A model generated the notes under the pieces. The model did not search any database. It saw only the letters and a list, made by a program, of their open reading frames with translations, and was not told the origin of the DNA. This document shows positions 1 through 7,735 of a stretch of DNA of 38,019 bases, one piece after another (positions within the stretch are counted from its first letter, which is position 1; every line of letters begins with the position of its first letter). Made by a program: the position numbers and the translations under genes. This stretch comes from a bacterium (lineage in GTDB: Bacteria; Myxococcota_A; UBA9160; UBA6930), in contig JAAETT010000540.1 of the NCBI GenBank assembly GCA_024228115.1, forward strand, positions 1 through 38,019. Reading direction: 5' to 3'.

Positions 1-135
1 AGAGCCTGGAACCCGAAGAGAGAAACGAAAGTCGGAGACGAGGGAGGAACGACGCGCCCAAGAAACAACGCTGCTCCAAGAGGGCAGGCGTCAGGGGACG
101 TCACTGCCTGTTGACAACCGGGGGCCTGATAGGTG

Positions 136-300
136 TTAGACAGCAGTGCGCTCAGAAGTGAATGCCACGGTCGCGAGGCGAACGAACAGGAGAACCGCCA
201 CAAGGAGCCCCAAAGCGAGGACTGCCAGGTGTGGCCACGGGGCCGCGACGACGAACTCATTGGCACCTTGCAGATGGCCTTGATCCCCCCAGTCATGCAT
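136..300 (-). CDS. Small single-pass membrane protein
   Basis: A 54-residue protein with one hydrophobic segment in the second half (PHLAVLALGLLVAVLLFV) and a polar N-terminus. I place the start at the ATG at 300-298 because it overlaps the stop of the preceding small membrane gene (ATGCATGA), which suggests translational coupling; the reading frame also extends upstream to 360. I recognise no family. A membrane partner of the neighbouring small protein is an inference from the coupling and shared hydrophobicity. Confidence 0.45.
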   Translation of the reverse strand: MHDWGDQGHLQGANEFVVAAPWPHLAVLALGLLVAVLLFVRLATVAFTSERTAV

Positions 301-568
301 CCGGGTCGCCTGTGCCTGGGATGCTCTCCCGTAGGAGTCGGATGCACAGCACGATGACACAGAGGTTCACGGCGATCCGGACGAGCCCCGGGGCCGATGC
401 GGGGAGGCCGAGAGCACTGGTAGCTGGCCCCGCGAGAACGAAACAACCGGCCAATGCGAGCATGAACCACAATCTTCGCTGATTGCCTCGTCTTGCAGCG
501 AATGGCCCGAGGAGGATGCCGGCAAGAACCAGAGCCGCAATGACCAGCAGTGCGCCGACAGGACCCAT
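293..568 (-). CDS. Small three-helix membrane protein
   Basis: About 91 residues with three hydrophobic stretches (LLVIAALVLAGILLG, FMLALAGCFVLAGPA, AVNLCVIVLCIRLL) separated by short arginine-rich loops, so an inner-membrane protein is likely. I prefer the ATG at 568 over the GTG at 583 because GGAG lies 9 bases upstream of it (GGAGCAACTCAAGATG). Its stop overlaps the start of the next small membrane gene on the same strand. The family is not recognised and no function is proposed. Confidence 0.5.
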   Translation of the reverse strand: MGPVGALLVIAALVLAGILLGPFAARRGNQRRLWFMLALAGCFVLAGPATSALGLPASAPGLVRIAVNLCVIVLCIRLLRESIPGTGDPDA

Positions 569-583
569 CTTGAGTTGCTCCAC

Positions 584-834
584 CGTCCAGCGAGTTGGTA
601 GCCACCTGAAGATGCCACCCTCGTACTACGATACACCGACATGCGGAGACCTGGAACTCGTTCCTGCTCGCCCCGCGCCCCGAGATCCCCCTCGATCCGC
701 TGAAGCGCCGTGGCCCGGGAGAAAGAACCGGGTTGGAGTGAGCCCTGGCGAAAGCATGCCCGGCTGCGCTGGTTTATCCTCGTTGGCTCTGTGCGCCTTC
801 CTCGGATCTCAACCGGGCCCTACTCCACGAACCC
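584..834. other. Intergenic region between divergent genes, no feature seen
   Basis: About 250 bases between the small membrane protein pair (-) and the cation antiporter (+). It should contain promoters for both directions, but I see no convincing -35/-10 pair, operator or hairpin. Short reading frames here look like chance frames of GC-rich DNA. Confidence 0.3.
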
Positions 835-1803
835 TTGACGTCTGATCTTCTCACTACCCTCGTCGGCCTGGCCCTGCTCCTGGGCGGCGGCGATGTCATG
901 GTGCGCGGCGCCTCGGCGCTGGCACACCGGCTCGGTGTTTCGCCCCTCGCGATCGGGCTGACCGTGGTGGCCTTCGGCACGAGCGCGCCGGAGCTGGCGG
1001 TGAACATCACTGCCGCCGTGCGTGGCAACGGCGCCATGTCCTTCGGCAACATCATGGGTTCGAACATGGCGAACATCGGCTTGATCGTTGCCGCCACCGC
1101 GCTCTACAAGCCCCTGCATGTGAAATCGCCGGTGATCGTTCGGGAGTTGCCGATGATGCTCCTGGCTACGGCGGCAGCCGCGGTGCTCGGGCTGGATTTC
1201 TGGCTGCGAGGCACCGAGAGCGTCTACGACCGCTCGGACGGCATGATCCTCCTGCTCCTGTTCACCGTCTTCGTCTACTACACGGTGAACGATGTGATTG
1301 CCCAGCGACGGGCCAGATCGCCGGAAGCCGCGGAGCCGGAATTCACTCACCGCATGGGCTACGGCACCGCGTTCGCTCTCACCGTGGCGGGCCTGGCAGG
1401 CCTCATCTTCGGGGCTCAGCTCACCGTCGATGGTGCGGTGGGCCTGGCCCGGGGCCTGGGCGTTTCCGAGGCCATCATCGGCCTCACCCTGGTCGCCATC
1501 GGGACGAGCCTGCCCGAGCTCACCACCTCCCTGATCGCCACGGCCAAGGGCTTCCCGGATCTCGCCATCGGCAACGTGGTCGGCTCGAACATCTTCAATT
1601 TGTTGCTTGTACTGGGCGCCAGTTCCAGCCTGCGCCCGGTGCCGGTCCCCGAGGGCGGCGCGTCCGATCTGGCGATCGTCGGCTTCCTCTCGCTTCTGCT
1701 GTTGGTCACGTCCTATACCCGCGGCCAGCGCATCATTCGAACGGAAGCCGTGTTGTTAGGTGTGTTCTATTTCGCGTACATGAGCTTCCGAGTCACCGGC
1801 TAG
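835..1803 (+). CDS. Calcium/sodium antiporter, CaCA superfamily (YrbG-like)
   Basis: A 322-residue inner-membrane protein expected to exchange Ca2+ (or K+) for Na+ or H+. It shows the two inverted alpha-repeats of the CaCA superfamily: the first near residues 37-70 (GLTVVAFGTSAPELAVN followed by GNIMGSNMANIG) and the second near residues 216-262 (GLTLVAIGTSLPELTTS followed by GNVVGSNIFNLL). The acidic residues of both GTSxPEL motifs, which bind the cation, are intact. The length matches YrbG-type exchangers and about ten hydrophobic segments are visible. The start is a TTG at 835; no stronger start with a good ribosome site was seen upstream. It stands alone, converging on the endonuclease III gene. 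Confidence 0.9.
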   Translation: MTSDLLTTLVGLALLLGGGDVMVRGASALAHRLGVSPLAIGLTVVAFGTSAPELAVNITAAVRGNGAMSFGNIMGSNMANIGLIVAATALYKPLHVKSPVIVRELPMMLLATAAAAVLGLDFWLRGTESVYDRSDGMILLLLFTVFVYYTVNDVIAQRRARSPEAAEPEFTHRMGYGTAFALTVAGLAGLIFGAQLTVDGAVGLARGLGVSEAIIGLTLVAIGTSLPELTTSLIATAKGFPDLAIGNVVGSNIFNLLLVLGASSSLRPVPVPEGGASDLAIVGFLSLLLLVTSYTRGQRIIRTEAVLLGVFYFAYMSFRVTG

Positions 1804-1808
1804 TCGAT

Positions 1809-2462
1809 CTACTTGCGGCGTGCTTCCTCGGCGTGGCGGCGCTTGCTTGCCGCCCAACCACAGATCGTGCAGGTTGCCAGCTCATGGCCGCGGGCCGGGC
1901 AATGCTCGCGGCCGAAGAAGATCAGCTGAAGGTGGAGCCGGTTCCAGGCCTCGCGCGGGAAGACGCGCTTCAGATCGCGTTCCGTCTGTTCGACATTGCG
2001 TCCGTTCGAAAGCCCCCAGCGCGCCGCAAGCCGGTGGATGTGCGTATCCACCGGGAAGGCCGGCACGCCAAAGGCCTGGGCCATCACCACGCCCGCCGTC
2101 TTGTGTCCGACTCCGGGCAATGCCTCGAGCGCCTCGAAGCTCTTCGGTACCTCACCGCCATGCTCGGCGAGCAGGAGTTTCGAGAGCGCCTTGATGTTCT
2201 TGGCCTTCTGGGGCGCCAACCCGCAAGAGCGGATCTTCGCGCGGATCTGCGCGACCGAGAGCGCCGCCATCGCTTCCGGATCGGGGCCGATCTCGAACAG
2301 GCCGGGAGTCACCTTGTTCACCCGTTCGTCGGTGCACTGAGCCGAGAGCAGCACGGCCACGAGCAGGGAAAACGGGTCCCGATGCTCCAGCGGAACAGGC
2401 GGTTGCGGGTAGAGGCGATCCAGGATCTTGTGGATGCGCTCGGCCTTCTCGGCGCGCTTCAA
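1809..2462 (-). CDS. nth: Endonuclease III, DNA glycosylase/AP lyase, with a degenerate Fe-S loop
   Basis: A 217-residue base-excision-repair enzyme that removes oxidised pyrimidines and cleaves at abasic sites. The helix-hairpin-helix LPGVGHKTA carries the catalytic lysine (K121), and FPVDTHIHR the catalytic aspartate (D139). In E. coli Nth four cysteines (C-X6-C-X2-C-X5-C) hold a 4Fe-4S cluster. Here only C188, C198 and C201 are present, with a longer first gap and no fourth cysteine, so a normal cluster is unlikely. The gene starts with TTG overlapping the stop of the upstream reductase gene (TTGA), with AGGAGG just before it, so it is probably translated by coupling. An A/G-specific adenine glycosylase is unlikely because the C-terminal MutT-like domain is absent. 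Confidence 0.92.
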   Translation of the reverse strand: MKRAEKAERIHKILDRLYPQPPVPLEHRDPFSLLVAVLLSAQCTDERVNKVTPGLFEIGPDPEAMAALSVAQIRAKIRSCGLAPQKAKNIKALSKLLLAEHGGEVPKSFEALEALPGVGHKTAGVVMAQAFGVPAFPVDTHIHRLAARWGLSNGRNVEQTERDLKRVFPREAWNRLHLQLIFFGREHCPARGHELATCTICGWAASKRRHAEEARRK

Positions 2463-3814
2463 CCCTCCTGCACCTTCTCGCGCATGGTCACGAACTCTTC
2501 GGCCGAGGTCGGATGGATGCCGATCGTCGCATCGAATTGGGCCTTGGTGGCACCGAGCTTCACGGCGATCCCGACGCCCTGGAGGATTTCCGCCGCATCC
2601 GCGCCGATCATGTGAGCACCAACGACCCGATCCGTCTTCGGATCGACCAGCAGTTTCATCATCGTCTGTTCGTCACGGCCGGTCAGGGTGTGTTTCAGCG
2701 GCCGAAACTTCGATCGGTAGACGTCGATGCTGCCCAGCCGTTCTCGTGCCTCCGCTTCCGTGAGCCCCACGGTACCGATGGGCGGTTGACTGAAGACAGC
2801 GGTCGCCACATCGGCGTGGTCGGGACGGGTAGGCTCATCACCGAAGACGGTGCGGACGAACGCCATGGCTTCGGCGATCGCCATGGGTGTGAGGTTCAGG
2901 CGGTCGGTCACATCACCCAGAGCCCAGATGCTAGGTACGTTGCTGCGCGAATAGGGATCGACCAGGATCTCGCCGATCTTTCCCATCTCCACGCCCGCTT
3001 TCTCGAGGCCGAGATCCTTCGTCTTCGGCACGCGGCCGGTGGCATACAGGATCTGGTCGACGACCAGCTTGCTCCCGTCCGAGAGCGTCAAGTGCAGGCC
3101 GTCATCCTCGCGGCGGATTTCGGAAACGTCCGTCTCGAAGCGCAGGTCGATGCCCTTCTTCGGCATCTCTTCGGCGAGCGTCTTTCGCAGATCGTCATCG
3201 AAGCCGCGCAGGAAGAGGGGCCCGCGATAGATCTGGGTCGTCTCGACACCCAATCCGTTGAAGATGCCGGCGAACTCCACACCGATGTAGCCGCCGCCCA
3301 CGATCGCAGCGCGCTTCGGAAGCTCCTCCAGATAGAACGCTTCGTTGGACGAAATGGCGTGCTCGATGCCCGGGATGTCGGGCAGATGCGGCCACGAGCC
3401 GACCGCGACCAGGATGTTCTCGGCCGTGTAGCGCTGCTCGCCTACCTCGACGGTATGCGCGTCCACGATCGTCGCCCGGCCGGAAATCAGCGTCACGCCC
3501 GCGCCATCGAGCATGCGCTGATAGACGCCGTTCAGCCGGGTGATCTCCTTGTCCTTGTTCTCGAGCAGCGTCGGCCAATCGAAGCTGCGCGGGCCGACGC
3601 TCCAGCCGAAGCCCGCAGCGTCCTCGAAATCCTCGGAAAAATGCGAGGCCAATACGAAGAGCTTCTTGGGAATGCAGCCGACGTTGACGCAGGTACCGCC
3701 AAGCCGGTCGTCCTCGGCCACGGCCACACGCGCGCCCTGGCCCGCGGCCATACGGCTCGCACGCACCCCGCCGGAGCCGGCACCGAGCACGAAGAGATCG
3801 AAATCGTGTTCCAT
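2459..3814 (-). CDS. gor: Glutathione-disulfide reductase-like flavoprotein
   Basis: A 451-residue cytosolic pyridine nucleotide-disulfide oxidoreductase. Domains in order: FAD-binding LGAGSGGVRAS near the N-terminus, redox-active disulfide GGTCVNVGCIPKKL near residue 40, NAD(P)H-binding GGGYIGVEFAG near residue 170 with a nearby arginine (LRGFD) typical of NADPH users, a second FAD contact WALGDVTD, and the dimer domain ending in HPTSAEE with the catalytic His-Glu pair. This pattern fits glutathione reductase better than dihydrolipoamide or mercuric reductase, but trypanothione-like or other low-molecular-weight thiol substrates cannot be excluded. It overlaps nth by 4 bases and follows the transglycosylase gene by about 50 bases. 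A glutathione transferase near 16 kb fits glutathione use in this cell. Confidence 0.9.
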   Translation of the reverse strand: MEHDFDLFVLGAGSGGVRASRMAAGQGARVAVAEDDRLGGTCVNVGCIPKKLFVLASHFSEDFEDAAGFGWSVGPRSFDWPTLLENKDKEITRLNGVYQRMLDGAGVTLISGRATIVDAHTVEVGEQRYTAENILVAVGSWPHLPDIPGIEHAISSNEAFYLEELPKRAAIVGGGYIGVEFAGIFNGLGVETTQIYRGPLFLRGFDDDLRKTLAEEMPKKGIDLRFETDVSEIRREDDGLHLTLSDGSKLVVDQILYATGRVPKTKDLGLEKAGVEMGKIGEILVDPYSRSNVPSIWALGDVTDRLNLTPMAIAEAMAFVRTVFGDEPTRPDHADVATAVFSQPPIGTVGLTEAEARERLGSIDVYRSKFRPLKHTLTGRDEQTMMKLLVDPKTDRVVGAHMIGADAAEILQGVGIAVKLGATKAQFDATIGIHPTSAEEFVTMREKVQEG

Positions 3815-3862
3815 CCCGCGAGGATAGCGAGGAGGCGGTGGCCTCCGCTGGCCGGCGAGGCG

Positions 3863-4609
3863 CTAGCCTCCGATGGCGGTGGCCAGCTCGCCGGTATCCC
3901 GCCGCAGTGCGTGGTAGCGGCTCATCACGGTACGCACGTAGGGTCCCCGCGGACGCCAGCCGCGCTTCACCCGGGCGCGTACCCGGGTCGGGCCGATGTG
4001 ATAGGCGGCCAGGGCCAGCTCGAGATCACCGAACTCCTCGTGCAGCTCGGCCAGGAAGCGGATGCCGATGGCCACGTTGAGTTGGGGTTGAAAGAGATCG
4101 GGCGTCCTGTGGAAAGGCAGATGGTGGCGGTAGGCGACGTCCGCACCCACGAAGGGACGGATCTGCATGAGCCCGAGCGCGCCGCGCCGGCTCTTGGCGG
4201 TGGGGTCGAAGCGGCTCTCGTGCTCGATCACCGCCAGGAGCAGAAGGGCCGGGAGATCATGCTCCCGCTCGGCCACCACGATCTCCGCGGCGGTCGCCGC
4301 GCGTTCGGCCTCGGAAAGAGCCGGTGCGCGCTCGACGAGCACCGCTTCCACCGTCGCGAGGAGCGGATCCACCGGCTCCGGGACGACGGGCTCCGGCGCA
4401 AGAGCAGCCGGCGGCGGAGCAGCCTCCGGGGCCCGGGACGGAGGCGGCAGCGAGACGGTCGGCGGAACGGGCGCCAGGCTGGGCCCGGTGGGCGGCGGGC
4501 TCGCGCACGCGGCCCCCAACAACAGGCAGGCCGCCATGGCCATCCGGAAAGGAAGGCCGGGCCTTCGGCCGAAGCGCTGGTCGCGAAAGACGGAAAGGCA
4601 GCGGAGCAC
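3863..4609 (-). CDS. Lytic transglycosylase lipoprotein with SLT domain
   Basis: A murein-cleaving enzyme, probably anchored in the outer membrane. After a lipobox (LLLGAAC) comes a Pro/Ala-rich linker of about 40 residues and then a C-terminal SLT domain with the usual marks: catalytic glutamate in IEHESRFDP, GALGLMQIRP, and the late AAYHIGP motif. I chose the GTG at 4609 because it supplies the arginine-rich n-region needed for export; starting at the ATG at 4543 leaves a very short uncharged signal. The C-terminus lacks LysM or other binding modules. It heads a minus-strand run with the reductase and nth genes and is divergent from yhbY, about 33 bases away. A much longer reading frame extends upstream but that part is antisense to the CoA transferase gene. 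Confidence 0.85.
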   Translation of the reverse strand: MLRCLSVFRDQRFGRRPGLPFRMAMAACLLLGAACASPPPTGPSLAPVPPTVSLPPPSRAPEAAPPPAALAPEPVVPEPVDPLLATVEAVLVERAPALSEAERAATAAEIVVAEREHDLPALLLLAVIEHESRFDPTAKSRRGALGLMQIRPFVGADVAYRHHLPFHRTPDLFQPQLNVAIGIRFLAELHEEFGDLELALAAYHIGPTRVRARVKRGWRPRGPYVRTVMSRYHALRRDTGELATAIGG

Positions 4610-4642
4610 GACGGGCGCGCATGCTAGCCTCCTTCGCTCCCC

Positions 4643-4960
4643 GTGTCCCATTCCAACCCCCATTCTCCCACCACTCTCGGCGGCGCCCAGCGCAAATGGC
4701 TGCGTGGCCAGGCTCACGCTCTGCGCCCGATCGTCCAGGTTGGCGGGGGCGGGCTCAGCCAGGCCGTGCTCGGCGCAGTCGACCAGGCGCTCCTGGCCCA
4801 CGAGCTGGTCAAGGTGCGGCTCGTCCAACCGGAAGACAAGAAAGCCGCCGCCCAGGAGCTGGCGGAGCGGTCCGGCTCCGAGCTCTGTGGTCTGGTTGGG
4901 CATACGGTGATCCTCTACCGGCCCCATCCCGAGGAGCCGAAGATCGAGCTTCCGAAGTAG
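4643..4960 (+). CDS. yhbY: YhbY-type CRM-domain RNA-binding protein
   Basis: A 105-residue single-domain CRM protein of the YhbY family, which associates with pre-50S ribosomal particles. The fold is visible as GAQRKWLRGQAHALRPIVQVG, the glycine loop GGGGLSQAV (replacing the usual GKNG), then ALLAHELVKVRL and a final GHTVILYRP strand. It starts at a GTG; the first dozen residues (Ser/His/Pro-rich) precede the domain, so the exact start is uncertain. The next gene downstream is separated by a tandem repeat and has its own strong ribosome site. Confidence 0.88.
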   Translation: MSHSNPHSPTTLGGAQRKWLRGQAHALRPIVQVGGGGLSQAVLGAVDQALLAHELVKVRLVQPEDKKAAAQELAERSGSELCGLVGHTVILYRPHPEEPKIELPK

Positions 4961-4980
4961 CCTTCCCGGAGTCAGTTCCT

Positions 4981-5046
4981 GCGGTCGGCGTTGCCGTATC
5001 ATTGCCCGCTCCAGCGGTCGGCGTTGCCGTATCATTGCCCGTTCCA
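4981..5046. repeat. 33-bp tandem repeat, two copies
   Basis: Two adjacent 33-base units, 4981-5013 and 5014-5046, identical except for one base (CGCTCCA versus CGTTCCA at the end). Each contains GTTGCCGTATCATTGCCCG. They lie between yhbY and the CoA transferase gene and end just before the transferase ribosome site AAGGAG. Each unit holds a TATCAT box that could act as a -10 element, but no well-spaced -35 is obvious. Confidence 0.9.
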
Positions 5047-5062
5047 GCCAAGGAGTTCTGTG

Positions 5063-6208
5063 ATGTCTGGCCCTCTCAGCGGTATCAAGGTGATCGAGAT
5101 CGCGGGCATCGGCCCGGGCCCCTTCTGCGCGATGATGCTCGCGGATATGGGCGCGGACGTGCTGCGCATCGATCGCACGGCCTCGGTCCGGGACGAAATG
5201 CCGGACCGACCGTCCCCCGATCTCCTGAACCGCGGGCGCCGCAGTGTGGGCGTCGATCTCAAACATCCGGAAGGGGTGGCCACCATCTTGCGTCTCGTCG
5301 ACCAGGCGGACGTCCTGATGGAGGGCTTTCGACCTGGCGTCATGGAACGCCTGGGCCTCGGCCCCGAGGTCTGCCTCGAGCGAAACCCGGGGCTCGTCTA
5401 CGGGCGTATGACCGGCTTTGGCCAGGAAGGCCCGATGTCCCAGGCGGCTGGCCACGACATCAACTACATCGCGCTCGCCGGTGCGCTCGGCCACATCGGG
5501 CGCAAGGGCGAAAAGCCCCTTCCCCCGCTCAACCTGGTGGGGGATTTTGGCGGCGGTGGAATGTTCCTGGCCTTCGGAATTGCCACTGCCCTGGTAGAGC
5601 GCGCCAGCTCCGGCAAGGGTCAGGTGGTCGATGCGGCCATGGTCGATGGCGCAGCCGTGCTGATGACCATGATGCATGGCTTCCAGCAGCTCGGCGGCTG
5701 GAGCGACGAGCGCGGCACGAACCTGCTGGATACCGGCGCCCACTTCTACGACACCTACGAAACGAAGGACGGTGAGTTCGTATCGGTCGGCTCGATCGAG
5801 CCGCAGTTCTACGCGGAGTTGCTCCGCCTCACGGGGCTCGCGGACGAAGAACTGCCTCATCAGATGGACAACGCACATTGGGAGCCGATGCGGGAGCGTC
5901 TTGCCGCGATCTTCAAGGCCAAGACCCGCGAAGAGTGGAACGGCATCATGGAGGGAACGGATGTCTGCTACGCGCCGGTCCTCAGCATGGGCGAGGCCTA
6001 CGAACACCCGCATAACAAGCTTCGCGGAACCTTCGTCGAGTCCGGTGGTTTTCAGCAGCCGGCACCGGCGCCGCGCTTCAGCCGTACACCGGGCAGCATC
6101 GACCGGCCCTCTCCCCACGCAGGGCAGGACACGGACGAAAGCCTCGTCTCCTGGGGCCTGACGACTGAGGACGTGGCGAAGCTCCGCGAGCTCGGCGCAA
6201 TCAAATAG
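5063..6208 (+). CDS. CaiB/BaiF family III CoA transferase, alpha-methylacyl-CoA racemase type
   Basis: A 381-residue cytosolic enzyme. It most resembles alpha-methylacyl-CoA racemase, which inverts the 2-methyl centre of branched acyl-CoA esters for beta-oxidation. Key marks: N-terminal [25 protein letters not shown] with the active-site histidine near residue 130, [10 protein letters not shown] with the paired aspartate near 161, GAHFYDTYE and [11 protein letters not shown] with the glutamate seen in racemases. Formyl-CoA or succinyl-CoA transferases of this family use an aspartate in another context, so racemase is favoured. I start at the ATG at 5063, preceded by AAGGAG 8-13 bases upstream; the open frame further upstream runs through the tandem repeat. 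A giant palindrome begins right at its stop codon. Confidence 0.88.
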   Translation: MSGPLSGIKVIEIAGIGPGPFCAMMLADMGADVLRIDRTASVRDEMPDRPSPDLLNRGRRSVGVDLKHPEGVATILRLVDQADVLMEGFRPGVMERLGLGPEVCLERNPGLVYGRMTGFGQEGPMSQAAGHDINYIALAGALGHIGRKGEKPLPPLNLVGDFGGGGMFLAFGIATALVERASSGKGQVVDAAMVDGAAVLMTMMHGFQQLGGWSDERGTNLLDTGAHFYDTYETKDGEFVSVGSIEPQFYAELLRLTGLADEELPHQMDNAHWEPMRERLAAIFKAKTREEWNGIMEGTDVCYAPVLSMGEAYEHPHNKLRGTFVESGGFQQPAPAPRFSRTPGSIDRPSPHAGQDTDESLVSWGLTTEDVAKLRELGAIK

Positions 6209-6301
6209 AATCGGGGACGTTCTTTCCGCTGTTTCCGTTACGGGCCGGGCGCGACGCGCCCGGCCCGTAACGGAAGCAGCGGAAAGAACGTCCCCGATTC
6301 T
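6207..6301. repeat. Long palindrome 1 (47-bp arms, REP/terminator-like)
   Basis: Arms 6207-6253 and 6255-6301 are complementary except for one T-G pair, around a single central base. The outer ends read TCGGGGACGTTC on the left and its complement on the right; the middle is very GC-rich. It fills the gap between the converging CoA transferase and phosphatase genes, starting inside the transferase stop codon. As RNA it would form a huge hairpin in either direction, so it may end transcription for both genes. It lacks a U-tract and has no open frame of its own. Confidence 0.9.
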
Positions 6302-6307
6302 GCTTTG

Positions 6308-6916
6308 CTAGGCGGGGCCCTTCACCTCGGCATCCTCGAGATGCCGGGCGCAATTCAGCAGACGAACCCTGAAGGGCGGCTCCCGGTCGAGGATCGTGAC
6401 CGAGGTGTTGAACCAACCGTATCCCGAAGCCGGGGCTTCGCCCGCTTCGGCCAGGCGCGTGACGACCGAACGGCATACGAGACCGTGGGTCACGACGGCC
6501 AGGTTGCCCTCCACTCGCGTGGCCAGCGCGGCGACCTGCTCCCAGGCGCGATCCACACGCTGATGGAAGACCTCCCAGGTTTCACCGTTCGGCGGTGAAT
6601 AACCCGCGGCGAACGGATCGAAATCCAGCTCCGAGTAGGCACGTCCGCGGAGATCGCCGAGGTTGCGCTCGCGAAGCAGCGGCTCCGATTCGAGCGCGAC
6701 ACCGGTAGCGCGCTGAACGGCAGCGGCGGTCATCGCCGCACGCGCGTAGTCACTTGCCAGGATGTGGGCGATGCCCTCGTCGACCAGCCGGGTAGCCAGA
6801 CGCTCGGCCTGACCAAGCCCATTCTCTGAAAGCGGCGTCTCCGGCGATTGCATCACGCCGCTTGCGTTCAGGGCCGTCTCGCCGTGACGGATCAGGTAGA
6901 TCGCCATCGGGCGCAC
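6308..6916 (-). CDS. Histidine phosphatase family protein (GpmB/CobC-like)
   Basis: A roughly 202-residue branch-1 histidine phosphatase. The phospho-accepting histidine sits in YLIRHGETALN, SDYARAAMTAA supplies the second arginine, RERNLGDLRGR carries the acidic region, and VVTHGLVCRS the second catalytic histidine. Members include phosphoglycerate mutases, alpha-ribazole phosphatase and broad phosphatases; I cannot pick a substrate. The start may be the first Met (6916) or the Met three codons on (MAIYLIRHGE). The 3' end abuts palindrome 1. A zinc-ribbon gene lies about 30 bases upstream on the same strand. Confidence 0.85.
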   Translation of the reverse strand: MRPMAIYLIRHGETALNASGVMQSPETPLSENGLGQAERLATRLVDEGIAHILASDYARAAMTAAAVQRATGVALESEPLLRERNLGDLRGRAYSELDFDPFAAGYSPPNGETWEVFHQRVDRAWEQVAALATRVEGNLAVVTHGLVCRSVVTRLAEAGEAPASGYGWFNTSVTILDREPPFRVRLLNCARHLEDAEVKGPA

Positions 6917-6945
6917 AGCCTAGCGAAGACGAAGAAAGGAAGCGG

Positions 6946-7209
6946 CTACGTCTCGAGAGCGGGATCGTCGAGGACGCCGGCCAGGGCGAGGTGCTCAGGA
7001 ACACTGCGGGGCTCACCACCGCAAGGGTCGGTGCCGCGTCGGCCGTTGAAGCAAAGAGGGCAGAGCCCGGACTCGTAGCGGACGAACATCGTGTCGCCGC
7101 AGTGCGCACACTCGTAGCGGCGGCCCTGTACAGTGAGCGCCTTGATCAGGAAGGAGCTCGGCAGAAGGGTCCGAGGGCCCCTGCTGAGAACGCGGTGTTT
7201 CCTTGCCAT
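6946..7209 (-). CDS. Small zinc-ribbon protein, unknown function
   Basis: An 87-residue protein whose middle has two CxxC knuckles (YECAHCGDTMF and GLCPLCFNG), the pattern of a zinc ribbon. The N-terminus is basic (MARKHRVLSRGPR), compatible with nucleic-acid binding, and the tail is unremarkable. It sits between the phosphatase and an unknown gene, all on the minus strand. The family is not recognised. Confidence 0.55.
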   Translation of the reverse strand: MARKHRVLSRGPRTLLPSSFLIKALTVQGRRYECAHCGDTMFVRYESGLCPLCFNGRRGTDPCGGEPRSVPEHLALAGVLDDPALET

Positions 7210-7304
7210 GCCTGGAGAGTGGCCCGGAGACGGTCGCGGGTGTCAGCCCAATCCCACCGGGGCAGGCAACTTCCGCCCGAGAGCCGCGTCCGCCATGAGA
7301 AAAG

Positions 7305-7715
7305 TCAAACCACGATACGAACGGCAACTGCCTCGGCTTCGGCCGCCAGAACGAAGAGTTTGGGCGACGAATCGTCCGCCCGGAACTGCACCAGCAAGCC
7401 GCCTCCCTCCTGGGCGGCCACCCGCGTGAGGGCGCTTCCGAGCACGGTCCACCAGGGCTCGTCCTCGTCGGCGTTGATCAGCGTGCCTTCCGCTTCCGCC
7501 GCGCTCGCCATCAAGCCACCGGCTTCGGCGTGCAACTGGATCGCGCCCACATCGAAGCTGAGCCGCAGTTGGCGAGAGAGCTGGGCCCCGCGCGGGCCCG
7601 GCATCGGCTCCCTCTCGACCCGCAGCAGCTTGCCGCTAGCTTTCGCGATGCGCTCGAGCACACCCCGGGTCCGCAAGTCGTTTCTGTTCTCCACCCGGTC
7701 GCTCACAGCCGCCAT
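7305..7715 (-). CDS. Hypothetical protein, 136 residues
   Basis: I do not recognise this protein. It begins MAAVSDRVENR, is rich in Ala, Glu and Arg, has no signal peptide or membrane segment, and ends in alternating hydrophobic residues (KLFVLAAEAEAVAVRIVV) that suggest a beta-strand-rich C-terminus. I chose the ATG at 7715; the open frame runs much further but into glnE antisense. It is divergent from glnE with about 20 bases between the starts, so the two may share a regulatory region. Confidence 0.5.
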   Translation of the reverse strand: MAAVSDRVENRNDLRTRGVLERIAKASGKLLRVEREPMPGPRGAQLSRQLRLSFDVGAIQLHAEAGGLMASAAEAEGTLINADEDEPWWTVLGSALTRVAAQEGGGLLVQFRADDSSPKLFVLAAEAEAVAVRIVV

Positions 7716-7735
7716 CCTTACACATTTACGCGGTG

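Noticed and set aside
2513-4627. A 704-codon plus-strand frame over the reductase and transglycosylase genes
   Set aside because: It is antisense to two genes with clear catalytic motifs and shows no domain of its own.
3863-6118. A 751-codon minus-strand frame covering the CoA transferase gene
   Set aside because: Only its last part (from about 4609) resembles a protein family. The rest is antisense to a well-supported CoA transferase and is a by-product of high GC content.
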